DNA from: Phragmites australis
Lineage: Eukaryota; Streptophyta; Magnoliopsida; Poales; Poaceae
NCBI RefSeq assembly: GCF_958298935.1
Contig: NC_084927.1
Location: 16,768,001 to 16,832,000, forward strand
Direction of reading: 5' to 3'
Length of the DNA stretch: 64,000 nt
This document shows positions 22,390 to 31,876 of the stretch, in pieces. The notes beneath the pieces were generated by a model. It did not search any database and had not been told where the DNA came from. It saw only the letters and a list, made by a program, of their open reading frames with translations. How positions within the stretch are numbered: the first letter of the stretch is position 1; each line of letters begins with the position of its first letter. Made by a program: the position numbers and the translations under genes.

Positions 22390-24090
22390 CTTCACTTACT
22401 TGCATTGAAAGGACTTATGACCTTCTTGATGGCATTTGAAACATGTCACGGTTAACCCCTTCTCAAGCTTCTTCACCATGAAAGCACGGTTATCTTGAGG
22501 AGGTTGGACATGTCCTTTGCCCTTCAATCTCGCGCCAAGTCATCCTTGAGCTTCTCTACTTCTTGTTTGAGCTCATCATTTTCTTGTGCAATGAGGTTGT
22601 TAGATGATTCTATAGCAACATTCTCAATACAAATCTCATTGCAAAGGGGTGAGCTAGATAAAGCAATTAAATCATAACAAGAAGTGGAATCATCTACCTC
22701 AAGATTGAAATTAAATAGAGAAGTAGATTGCTTCAAAGGGATCTTAGTTTGAGAATCAATGCACTCAAATTTAGCCTTAAGCTCTTCATGCTCCATGTTT
22801 AGCAAATTGAATTTGCACAATAATTGTTCATAATTAGAAACAAAGGTAGCATGAATGTCATTAAATGCATTGAATTTTTTTAAGCTCTTTAGATTATTTT
22901 TTAAGGGCCCTTTGTTGCTCATTGATCAAATGAAGGAGTTCATCATAGGAAGGAGAATCCTCATCGGATTCATCATCACTTACATTGCTATCCATATCTT
23001 TGGCCATAAGGCACTTGTGAGATGGTTTGCGAGACGACTTGTGTGATCATGACCTTGAGGAAGAGCTTCTCTTCGAGAAGTGGATAGTGATGCTCTCATC
23101 ACTTGAGCTTGAATCTTCATCATCACTCACTCATCTTCCTATTCTTGCGAATGCTTTGGATCTTCCCCTTGTCTCCCTCTTGTTCTTGGCTTCTTCTTCT
23201 CTTTCTTGATATGATCAATTGTGTTGACCAAATATTCAATGGAGATAGGATGATCAACCTTGGCATTGATATTCTTCATGTTCTTCTCTAACTTTGAGAA
23301 GAGCTTGACCATCTTAGGATCAATTTCTTCATCACTTGATGTGCTTTGATCATTCTCTTTATAGCTCTCTTCATCTTGATCACCATCATCTTCGCTTGAG
23401 CTTGACTCTTGCTCTTGTCTCCTCATCCTTGACTTCATGTGTTGGCATTGAACTTGCTTGCTTGTGAGAGCAAGATTCTTGATGTCGGATGAGGAAGAAA
23501 CTTCCACCCCCATATTCATTGTTATCTCATGGGCGGTGATCTTGCCGAGCACTTGACTTGGAGTCATCTTCTTGATGTTATTGTTGTCGTAGATGATGGA
23601 GACTATCAACTTGTACTTTGGAAAAAGAGTTTGAAGTATTTTTCTCACCACTTGATCATCTTCAATTGGCGTCAAACCTAACCCATTTATGTCATTTACA
23701 AGAATATTCAAACGTGAGTACATGTCATTAGCACTTTCATGGGGTAGATGCCATTGAGCTTAGTAACAAGCACATGATATTTCTTATTGCGCACATATTT
23801 TATTCCTTCATGTATTTCAATGAGACTATTCCAAATATCATGTGCATGCTAAGAGAATAAATACGATTGAATGCATCAACACATATAGATGATAAAATAA
23901 TACTCTTTGCCAATGCATCTAATTGCCTCTACTTGTTGGTGATGCGTTACCTCATCCCTTCCTCGGTGACTCTCTAAATATCTAAGCCTCTAGCTTGAAA
24001 ATAACAAGTCATTAGAATTTTTCAACATGGGAAATTTATGCCATCAAAAAGTGGAGCACTATGAGAATCTATCCCAACCCCGGACGTCAC
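22390..24090 (-). pseudogene. Sirevirus gag polyprotein, decayed
   Basis: On the minus strand the N-terminus (about 24070) has P-L-F-D-G-I-N-F-P and M-T-C-Y-F-Q-A-R-G-L-D, with R-Q-L-D-A-L-A-K-S-I following, as in DUF4219/UBN2-type copia gag. 23723-23139 has D-D-Q-V-V-R-K-I-L-Q-T-L-F-P-K-Y and an acidic S/E/D-rich linker. 22922-22524 is a probable coiled coil (Y-E-Q-L-L-C-K-F-N, then E-N-D-E-L-K-Q-E-V-E-K-L). A CX2CX4HX4C knuckle (C-F-K-C-H-Q-E-G-H-K-S-F-Q-C) sits at about 22400-22445. Gag would package element RNA in cytoplasmic particles. Several stops and frameshifts are present and no pol follows. Confidence 0.8.
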
Positions 24091-24121
24091 AACTCTAAGA
24101 TTTTAAGCCTATCAAGAGCAC

Positions 24122-24138
24122 GAGGCTCTAATAACAAT
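24122..24138 (-). promoter_or_regulatory. Primer-binding site (initiator tRNA-Met-like)
   Basis: On the minus strand, directly after the 5' LTR: attgttattagagcctc, a variant of the TGGTATCAGAGC site of plant copia elements. It fixes the element orientation as minus. Confidence 0.6.
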
Positions 24139-25904
24139 TGTAGGGATCGGTGATGTCCTAAGAGGGGGATGAATTAGAAAACTTAGAACTATTTCGGCTC
24201 CAAAAATAACATAAGATAAACCTATATCAAATTCTATCTAAATACGCTCTAAGTTTATCTAGTGTGTCTACTCTACCGAACAAAGCTCTTGCAACCTATC
24301 TAAGAAGGTAAATTGCAAGTAAGTAAATGCGGAAACATAAATAAGATAGAGAAAGCAAACTTGGCACAAGGATTTTCTCTCATGGTATCGATGGCATGAA
24401 TGCCACCCCTAGTCCACGTTGGAGCTCCACAAAGGATATACTCCCGATCAGTACCCAGTCACGGCATTTGAGCCACCAAGTCACAAAGATAAGACCTCCA
24501 CCTAGATGAGCAACCAAGCCACCAAGGAAAGGTCTCACCACTAGCCTCTCTTCTGGTTTCTCACCGTCATGATCACCCTGGAGCTTGAGCCACAAAGGCA
24601 AGAGTCTCCGTGTCCTCGCACAATCGCGTTGTCACCGCTCCACACTGAGTCGGAGGGTCAACAAGCTTGCTGGCGAGTCAAAAAGACTCAAAGGTGCTGG
24701 TATACCAAGAATTACACTGTTGGATCACTCATTGATCCACTCTCTAGGCAGCAATCATCTACTCCCTCCGATTGCAAATGTAAGTCGTTTTAGACTTGTG
24801 CACAGAGATTAAGAAAGTAGATCAAATGACCTTGTTGCCCTTTATTTATTCTGTAATGGAAAAGACAACTCATTTATTGGTGAGAGTGGTAGTATTTATT
24901 AAACAAGGGTAAGAAGGGAAAAAAAGAGAAAAAAGTGCATAAAAGTTCGAGAACGACTTATATTTAGAGAATAGTTGAAGAGGCTAAAACGACTTACATT
25001 TGCAATCAGAGGGAGTAGCAGCTTACTCTCTAGGCCTATAAGCACTAATCACTCTCTAATCTTGTGCATAGTCACCTTTGATGATTACTTTAAGCACTTT
25101 GGTGGTTTGGATGTCTTCTCAGATGTATATGAACTTCTCTGAACTCCAGCACCCTCAAATGAGTGAGTGGAGGGGTATTTATAGCCTCAAACTCGCGCAC
25201 TAGCCATCAACCCAACAGCTCTAAAAATATGTTAACACCGGATGATCCGGTGAGAGCAGTAGTACTAACACCGGATGATCCGGTGAGTACACTCTCACAA
25301 ACTAGCCGTTGGAACCCCACTCAAGCCTCTGTGAACACCGGATACTCCGGTGTATACTCCATCTTCATTACCGGACTTTCCGGTGAGTATACCTTAGCCA
25401 TCCGAGCCAACATCTTCTTTGTGTAAATTACTTTGGTGCCTTTTCCGGTGCTTATCACATCATCATCGGACTATCCGGTGAGGTTACTGCACTCTCCCCT
25501 TTTTCAACGATGCTCCGGTGCTTTCCTCTGGTGTGCTCAAATCAATCACCGCACTATCCGGTGGGGTCTTATACTTTTTTTATCTTTGCACTGTTCAATG
25601 TCCGATGTATTGTCTTGTTTCATCACTGGACTATCCGGTGAGGCTTTCATGCCTTTGTCCCCCTTTGACAGAGATGCTTCGGTGAGTGCAAATACTCAGA
25701 GCACCGAACCATCTGGTGTAGTCATTTGTCTTGGGAGTTTTTCCAATTCAACCAAACTTTGTCTCGGCTTCGGTGGCTTCTTCATGTATTACATCCATGA
25801 GACCTACTAACATATATTGTTGGCAAACATGTTAGTCCCAATGACTATATTGTCATTAATCATCAAAATTATAATCATAGCCTAATAGGGCCATTTTCGC
25901 TACA
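24139..25904 (-). repeat. Sirevirus 5' LTR (right copy) with MITE inserted
   Basis: Plus-strand ends are TGTAGGGATC and TTCGCTACA. It is 1,766 bp long including a 251-bp Stowaway MITE. It carries a better-preserved CACCGGATGATCCGGTG palindrome array at 25225-25720 than the left LTR. Confidence 0.85.
24764..25014. mobile_element. Stowaway MITE in one LTR only, TSD TA
   Basis: It begins CTCCCTCCGATTGCAAATGT and ends with the near-complement ACATTTGCAATCAGAGGGAG, giving terminal inverted repeats of about 30 bp, flanked by TA on both sides. The corresponding position in the left LTR ('cacctagcagc', near 20045) has a single TA and no insert. It is non-coding and would need a Tc1/mariner transposase in trans. 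Confidence 0.92.
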
Positions 25905-26125
25905 GGCGAGCTCCTCGGCGTCGGGGTGGTGGTCCTCGGCGAAGGCGGCGGTGGTCAAGAGCGTAGTGCACAGCATCAGGGGCCCCTCGACGTCGGGGAG
26001 GAGGCGGGGAGCTCCTCGGCGTCGGGGTGGTGGTCCTCAGCGATGACGGTAGTGGATGACGGCGCAGGGCACGCCAGCGAGGGCTCCTCGATGTCAGGAG
26101 GCGATTCGGTAGAGGGCACATGCTA
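25905..26125 (-). pseudogene. Captured exon-like segment, second part (repeated words)
   Basis: GC-rich. On the minus strand one frame reads E-E-P-S-L-A-C-P-A-P-S-S-T-T-V-I-A-E-D-H-H-P-D-A-E-E-L, and a second E-D-H-H-P-D-A-E-E-L lies right before the Sirevirus edge. It parallels the segment at 19320-19462 (E-P-A-L-S-C-P-A-P-S-S), so the captured segment seems to have been duplicated in the CACTA before the Sirevirus arrived. A stop (TGA) follows the first copy. Confidence 0.4.
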
Positions 26126-26179
26126 GGAAGGGGAAAAAAATTAAGTGTCAAAGGACGTAGGCATCGAGCACTTTTATAT

Positions 26180-26375
26180 GGGAGGACTTTCACTGCCGAC
26201 TCAAGATGAAGACTGACAATGAAAGGGGATCTTTACTGTCGGCTCAATAGGACAACCGGTAGTGAAGCATCTTTCCCTGCTAGCCCAAAAAGTCCACCGA
26301 CAGTGAAACAACTTTCACTGTCGGTCGAATATGTTCACCGGCAGTAAAAACCCCTTTCACTGTAGATCCAGGGTG
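26180..26375. repeat. Internal CACTGTCGG/CCGACAGTG repeat cluster of the CACTA
   Basis: At least seven 'tttcactg(t/c)cgg(c/t)' or 'ccg(a/g)cagtgaaa' motifs in alternating orientation. They resemble the subterminal repeats at 17.3-17.6 and 28.6-28.8 kb but are 2.4 kb from the nearer terminus. This could be the buried end of another CACTA copy or an internal array. Confidence 0.7.
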
Positions 26376-26401
26376 CAAAAAATATGTTTTAGCTACGCGT
26401 G

Positions 26402-26475
26402 CGCACCTGCCGAGACTCGAACCCACGACTTGCTCTAAGTAAGACCAAACAATTAAACCGCTGCGCTAGTCAAGT
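26402..26475 (-). other. tRNA-like segment with pol III A and B boxes
   Basis: On the minus strand TAGCGCAGCGG (26458-26468) matches the A box, and GGTTCGAGTCT (26413-26423) matches the B box, with tRNA-like spacing of about 35 bp between them. The sequence does not form a convincing full cloverleaf, so it is probably tRNA-derived rather than a working tRNA. It is a possible pol III promoter or SINE-like head inside the CACTA. Confidence 0.5.
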
Positions 26476-26479
26476 GTTT

Positions 26480-26988
26480 TCGAATAAATTTATACTATCT
26501 ATATTCATTAACATTCCGTTGAACTAAAATCCTAATACATATTTATTTAAATTTGAACTTGCTATATACCAAAATTAAGTTTTGTATATACATAAATTTC
26601 ATGGTTCAATTTTCTAATTTAATAAAAAATTAAAATAAATATGTTCATACCTAAGTTTCTATATTGGGGCTTGTTATATATCTTAATTTTATCAATAAAT
26701 ATTTTAAATCATTAAAAATTGAAAATAAATACGCTCATAACTATAGCTAATGTAAATCATGTAATATGCAAATAGCAATATGCTAGTGCTATTGCTAATT
26801 CATTAAAAATAAAAAATAGTAATAGATAGCAATAGTGCTTGTGCTATTTCTAATTTATTAAAAAATCAAAAATCAATATGCTCAATAATAAAGACATCTT
26901 CCACCATAAACTACAAAAGCTTCCAAAATATAAGTGAGATATAATTGCATCTAAAACAAATTCATAAATAGTAAGTAATACAATTTAG
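26480..26988. other. AT-rich CACTA interior
   Basis: Low-complexity AT-rich DNA downstream (in transposase orientation) of the last transposase exon. No features recognised. Confidence 0.4.
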
Positions 26989-27226
26989 CTATTTTATCTT
27001 AACGATTTGTCCATCATTATGATCACGGTGTAGATATGGAGATTCGTCGGTGTCTTCCATAGGACCTAGGTCGATGTTCTCTCTGAAAGGAGGTAGCCCG
27101 TCGAATTAATTATAGTCTTCCTCATCAACGATATTCTCCACTCCAATAATACTTCTTTTTCCTTGAAAAACCACGTGGCGCTCCTACTTGTTAGCCGGGT
27201 CCGATGAGTTTTTGTTGGTGCCATCC
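26989..27226 (-). pseudogene. CACTA transposase (TNP2/TNPD type), last exon
   Basis: Minus strand, from an acceptor (ttatag) at 27227-27232 to the TAG at 26989-26991. It reads E-R-H-V-V-F-Q-G-K-R-S-I-I-G-V-E-N-I-V-D-E-E-D-Y-N, then F-D-G-L-P-P-F and a D/E-rich tail with R-D-H-N-D-G. K-E-R-H-V-V-L-Q-G-K-R..GVENVVDEDEYN-type motifs are the conserved C-terminus of grass CACTA transposases. Two in-frame stops (before E-R-H and within Y-N-*-F-D) inactivate it. It sets the coding strand of the 11.5-kb element. Confidence 0.75.
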
Positions 27227-28500
27227 CTATAATTTTTTTTATTATTCAACCCTTACATGCATGATATACATATAAAGATAACTTATCAAAATTAAAAAGC
27301 ACATTCACCCTCGGGATCAACCTCATGACACTTCGCGACGTCGTTCTCTAAAGAGAAATAAAGTGCATCAAAATGAGAATGAATGAAATGTCATGAGATG
27401 TGATCCAAACCACATGAAATTTGGTAGATATGTAGTGCATGAGGTTATGAATGCAGTAGAGGAGGAATCACATGAATTGGAGTTCATTTACCCACTTAAT
27501 TAATTACATGCTTGCTGTTTTTAAATCTAAAATTATATGAGGTAGTTCAAACGAACTCACATGAGGGAAGTACTCAATATGGAAAAATGTATTTTTACTG
27601 TGTAATGCATACATAAAGAAGACAAAAAAAAATAGTTTCACATTTTATGATTTTTATTAATTTCTATAGAAATTAATCGAGTTTAAAAGGCTTAATCAAG
27701 ATTAACAAAGAATTAGTGCTAAACAAGCATTTCATGCTTGAAATATATTTTTCCTATAAAGAGCATGACAAAATAAGATTAACAAAGTTGGATTGACAAA
27801 TTTTGGATATTTCAAGATTTAATTATGGATTAACAAGTTACATCATATTTAATAAAATAGAGGTATTTCCGTGCACATTTCATGCATGCATGTATTTTAT
27901 CATGTAGATCATGATAAAACAAAACAAACAAACTTGGTTTCATATTTTCTGATATCTAGATATTTTCTATAAATTATAGATTATTTCAGTCGATTTATCA
28001 ATACGACTAATATTCCTTTCAGTATTTTCTGGATTTTCCAATTTCGACCGGTTGCCGGCAGCACATCTTGGGCAGGGAGGAGTACCAAAATACTCAACGC
28101 ACTGTGGCGAACTCGTTTGAGGGGTCGGCGGCGGCATGTACGGCAGCAAGTACGGTCGGTGGCGGCCATGGTGGGCGGCAGAGCTAGGCCGATGGTGGTG
28201 GCGCGCTGCAAAGGGAAAGAGTGGAAGGGAAGGGAGCGGTGAAGTTCCCTAGACCGCGGTGAAGCTCACCGTGCGTTCGGCTTGGGCAGAGGTGGCTCAT
28301 GGCCCGGAGTTCGTCGGCGAGGTGGGTGAGCTTGCGGTGGCAGCCGGCGGAGAACTGGGCCGACGACTGGTTACAATCGAACTAGTGCGCGTAAAAGATT
28401 GGGTATGGCATTGTGAAGCTCACCGAGCAACGGAATTAGACGGAGAAGGGTCAGAAACGATGTGTCCGTGAGGGCGACGAAGGTCCCCAAGGACGGTGTT
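27227..28500. other. CACTA interior: decayed transposase introns and GC-rich subterminal DNA
   Basis: 27227-28020 is AT-rich and contains only scraps that could be earlier transposase exons (for example near 27317-27350, minus). 28030-28500 is GC-rich with open frames of no known domain, comparable to GC-rich zones near CACTA termini elsewhere in the window. Confidence 0.35.
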
Positions 28501-28554
28501 GTGCTCGGACTTGAGGGAGGGCCATTGTTTTATACTATACACATCACGACCAGC

Positions 28555-28811
28555 TCATCCCACCAACCAGCAGTGATGTCCAGCTATCACTGTCGGTTGG
28601 TGGCTTAAGCCGGCAGTGATGAGGTGACAGGGCTTCACTGCCGGCTCAAGCCATTAGCCGACAATGATTCCTCTTATCACTACTAGTTCATAAGCCATAA
28701 TGACTGGTTCTTCCTGTGCGGCATATAAACCGGCACTGATGCCTCATCACTATCGGCCCATAAGAAACCGATAGTGATGGGCTGCCATATAAGTTTTATT
28801 TTGTAGTAGTG
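28555..28811. repeat. CACTA right subterminal repeats and terminus
   Basis: An array of 'cactg(c/t)cggct', 'gccggcagtgatg' and 'atcactatcgg' motifs ending in tttgtagtagtg, the complement of CACTACTACAAA. The TSD CAC follows. Confidence 0.82.
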
Positions 28812-29091
28812 CACGTTCGTGCGTATGTATAGTATAAATTTGCTTGAATTCTTTTGATCTCTCAATAAACTCATATTGTGTATTGTTTTGCCTAAAATGT
28901 GTAATTTTAGTGGAAATGTACTGTAGTTTTTAACTACACATGAAAATAACATGTGTGAGCTGTTGATATTAATCCAAAGAGTGTGGAGGAGCGACTGAGA
29001 TTAATTTAGTTTTCAGGTAGCTGACAACAAGTCGCTCCCATCATTAATTAATTATTCCACCCATCCTGTCAACTCTTAGGTTGCTGACTAT

Positions 29092-29480
29092 GCTCCTGTT
29101 TCAGCTTAGTATTATAATAAACGTGATAGTAAATTATGATAAATTAGATTATGATAAGCTGGAGGGAAATAAGATGTAAGTTATTTGGCAACCTATATTA
29201 TTAAAGTCTGAATTATTAGCAAAAGTCTGTAATACCTTCAATAGGAGGCGGGGGATTCAAGTGTAAGATGAGAGGAGTGGTATTGGTGGATAATGTTTCT
29301 TAAATTTAATAGGTAGTATAGTAAAAAATCAAAATAAGCTAAAATAAACTCATTTTTATAGATTATAGAATTATTATAATCTGAATTTTAATTTATAATA
29401 ATTTAGATAAATAAACTAGCTATTTGTTTTACCTCAAAATAAATAAACTGATTTATTATAATTCTGAGCTGAAACAAACA
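29092..29480. mobile_element. MITE-like element with GTTTCAGCT termini
   Basis: The left end gctcctgtttcagcttagt..ttataataaac is the near-complement of the right end tttattataattctgagctgaaacaaac, an imperfect terminal inverted repeat of about 28 bp around 390 bp of AT-rich DNA. The TSD is unclear, so the superfamily (hAT or PIF/Harbinger-like) is unresolved. Confidence 0.5.
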
Positions 29481-29602
29481 TAACTGTCTTTCTCAATCGT
29501 GTTTGTCAGCACCGATGGCATGCACCGCTGTACACACGCATTTACCAATAATTTCGTCAATGGTCCTTCCGCACCACAAACAGGATGTATATGACTGTTT
29601 GG

Positions 29603-29790
29603 CAGGCTATAGCTACATTATAGATTTAATATTTATAAATTAATATAAAATATTTTTAGTATTTATTTTTAATTTAAAATGTAAATAAGATGACCTACCT
29701 AAATACTCCTAATATACTCTTATTTTGCGAATTTATGAAGCTACAGCTTTTCTATTCTAAAATTTCTTAGAACTAGGGCTACATCAAACA
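29603..29790. mobile_element. Possible hAT-like MITE
   Basis: 'ctgtttggcaggctatagctaca' on the left and 'ctagggctacatcaaacaagac' on the right are roughly complementary (TGTTTG...TAGCCC type). AT-rich between. Weak termini and no clear TSD. Confidence 0.3.
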
Positions 29791-30423
29791 AGACATTCTT
29801 TGGTTTTACCACCACGGCATGCTCGCAGTGGATCGTCAAAGATCAGCGCACACATTTCAAGATTCAGACCCATGCTGACGCAACATCAGGAACCTAGCTT
29901 CTTCCCGCGCCCGATACGGCTTTGAAGCAGTCAAGCGCGCGCGGACCGTTCTGCATCGGCAGAATTCCGTCGGCAGGGTTCACCGGCGACGTACAAGTTA
30001 CAGCGACGCTCGTTCACCAACAACCGCGCCTATCGGTTTCATCACCTTTTGCGGCAAGGAGAAAGTTTCAGGTGTTTGGGCGAATCCTGCACTCCCACAT
30101 TTTTGTCTGCGTGATCTTACATTTTTTTTTTGTCCTGCGTCTGATTGATCATGAAGAAAATGCTTATAAGCACACTCTAGTGGCAGGTCACTAAATAAGG
30201 CAGCGGATTAAATAATCAGAAGTAAATAAGCTTCTACTTGGCGGCACATGAACAACATGTTACCAGAAATGAATAAGATCAGTACTGTGATCAGTTCAGA
30301 TATATTAGCATAGATTAATTATTTGTGGCAAGCTGGAGGCCACTTTATATCGTATGGAAAGTCAAAAAAGTTGTTGAAGGTACTTACAGTATATACTCCC
30401 TTCGTCTCAAAATATATATAGTA

Positions 30424-31645
30424 TAGTATGTAAAAAAAGATTAAAAGTGATGGATCATAATCATTATGGGTGATGGATAGCGCACCCGTTACTCTAAACG
30501 TGTCACTAATGATAGCTTAAAATTTGATCCGTCACTTATTAAGATCATAAGTAATAGGTCGGGTCAAAAATACTACCCGTCACTTATGACTGATTTACGT
30601 TTTTCATATTTTTTAAGAAAAAAGTCAAAAAAAAAAAAATCACCCGAACCATCCCAACATATACCTATCATCATTGGCCACGGGTCACTTCTATTTTTTC
30701 AACATTATTTTCAATCTTTGCGTCAAGTGGGAATTGAACCCGCCACCTCCCATCGCCGTGCGCACGTTACCACCTCAGCTATCGCGTGTTTGTGATGAAC
30801 ATCAGATATTTTATCTTTTTACCTTCTTTGCTAAAGATCATAAGTGACAGGTCATAACAGTGACCCGCCACTTATGAAGGTTATAGGTAACGGGTCGTAA
30901 TCTTAACTGTCACCGATGACTGATTTTTTTATTTTACATATAAAATTTGTATTAATATTTACATATAAAATATATATTAATATTTACATATAAAATTTGA
31001 TAGGTGACTAGTTATAATTTACCTATAAAATTGTATTATTAGTTTATGAATTTCTGAATATCTCATGCAAACGATCGTAATTTGATAGGTGCCCCGGAAT
31101 GCCTCTAATAAAACAGGCATAACTTTGGCATACGAACTCCGATTTCGATTTTTTTTGACTCTATGGATATCTACAGAAAAAGTTACATCCGTTTCTCGCC
31201 GAATTTATCATGTTCGGTGAATTTTTTCAAGGCCAAAAATGGCTTGAAAGATTGAGTTCTTGCCCCCCTCCGAAGTTTCTGCACCGTTTTTGAAACGCGC
31301 GTTTGTGTCCATAGCCGTCACCTCTTACATCAAACTTGAGCATAAATTATATATATTTCCTATTATAATGCTTCTTAGGTGATAAAAAAAGAAAAAATGA
31401 AAAAAACATTAGTGATATAGGTATCTATAACTATTATCGTTAATGTCAGGTCATAAGTGACGGGTTAAGTTGTGACCCATCACTTATGACTTGCACCACT
31501 ATGACGGGTCAAGTTGTGACACGTCACTTATGACTTGATATTAGTGATGGGTCATGTTACGATCTGTCATTATTATCATAAGTGACGGGTCATATTACGA
31601 TCCGTCACTAATTTTGTGTCTTCTTTGTTTATTTTTCACGTAGTG
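30424..31645. mobile_element. Small non-autonomous CACTA nested in Stowaway, TSD GTA
   Basis: The right end ...TTTTTCACGTAGTG gives CACTACGTGAAAAA on the opposite strand; the left end tagtatgtaaaaaaaga is a decayed partner. The 3-bp TSD GTA (30421-30423 and 31646-31648) agrees. Direct and inverted 'gtgacgggtca/tgacccgtcac' repeats fill both flanks (30450-30590, 30840-30925 and 31420-31620). Length is 1,222 bp and it is non-coding. A tRNA-like segment lies near 30.75 kb. Confidence 0.8.
30722..30788 (-). other. tRNA-like segment with A and B boxes inside the CACTA
   Basis: On the minus strand TAGCTGAGGTGG (30770-30781) matches the A box and GGTTCAATTCC (30730-30740) the B box, about 29 bp apart, as in a tRNA gene. 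A second CACTA in the window has a comparable segment. No reliable acceptor stem is visible, so a working tRNA is unlikely. Confidence 0.55.
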
Positions 31646-31876
31646 GTATTAGGATTTGAAATTTTTTAAAGTATATTTGACTATTAATTTATTTTACAAT
31701 ATATTATTCATTACTACAAAATCAATATCGTATTAAAAAATCTATAAAATACAAATTTATTGATACATTTTTTACATTAAAATATAAATATAATTTAACT
31801 AATTATTGATTAAAATTTACGAAGTTTGATTTTTTTCAAATCCTAAAACAATATATATTTTGGGACGCAGGGAGTA

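Larger units (their letters stand above)
19463..25904 (-). mobile_element. Sirevirus-like Ty1/copia element, gag-only
   Basis: Two similar LTRs (19463-20933 and 24139-25904) flank about 3.2 kb of internal DNA. On the minus strand each LTR begins TGTAGC and ends CCCTACA. Orientation is set by the tRNA-Met-like primer-binding site beside the right LTR, and by polypurine tracts beside the left LTR. Sirevirus hallmarks are present: many AAAGGGGGAG-like tracts upstream of the 3' LTR and palindromic CACCGGA..TCCGGTG repeats in the LTRs. Only gag is present; protease, integrase, RT and RNase H are missing. The flanking 5-mers are GGCGG and GGCGA, a near-matching TSD. It is inserted in captured exon-like DNA of the CACTA. 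Confidence 0.85.
17293..28811 (-). mobile_element. Large CACTA (En/Spm) transposon, TSD CAC
   Basis: The left end CACTACTGCAGAAT pairs with the right end (complement CACTACTACAAAAT), and a 3-bp TSD CAC flanks both (17290-17292 and 28812-28814). Subterminal zones (17330-17560 and 28560-28800) are packed with CACTGCCGGCT/AGCCGGCAGTG-type repeats, as in grass CACTA elements. Transposase coding is on the minus strand: a C-terminal exon remains at 26989-27226. It spans 11.5 kb, of which about 6.4 kb is an inserted Sirevirus. It also holds a minisatellite, captured exon-like DNA and a tRNA-like segment. Stop codons in the transposase make it non-autonomous. Confidence 0.87.
28815..30395. other. Spacer with two possible MITEs
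   Basis: AT-rich. It contains the two MITE-like structures listed next. An open frame at 29922-30194 (plus) has no recognisable domain and is probably chance. Confidence 0.4.
30396..31874. mobile_element. Stowaway MITE split by a CACTA insertion, TSD TA
   Basis: The left end CTCCCTTCGTCTCAAAATAT and right end ATATTTTGGGACGCAGGGAG are complementary, and TA flanks each side (30394-30395 and 31875-31876). Without the inserted CACTA it would be about 254 bp, a normal Stowaway length. Confidence 0.88.

Noticed and set aside
26402..26475. Functional tRNA gene
   Set aside because: A and B boxes are present but no full cloverleaf or acceptor stem could be drawn; listed as tRNA-like only.
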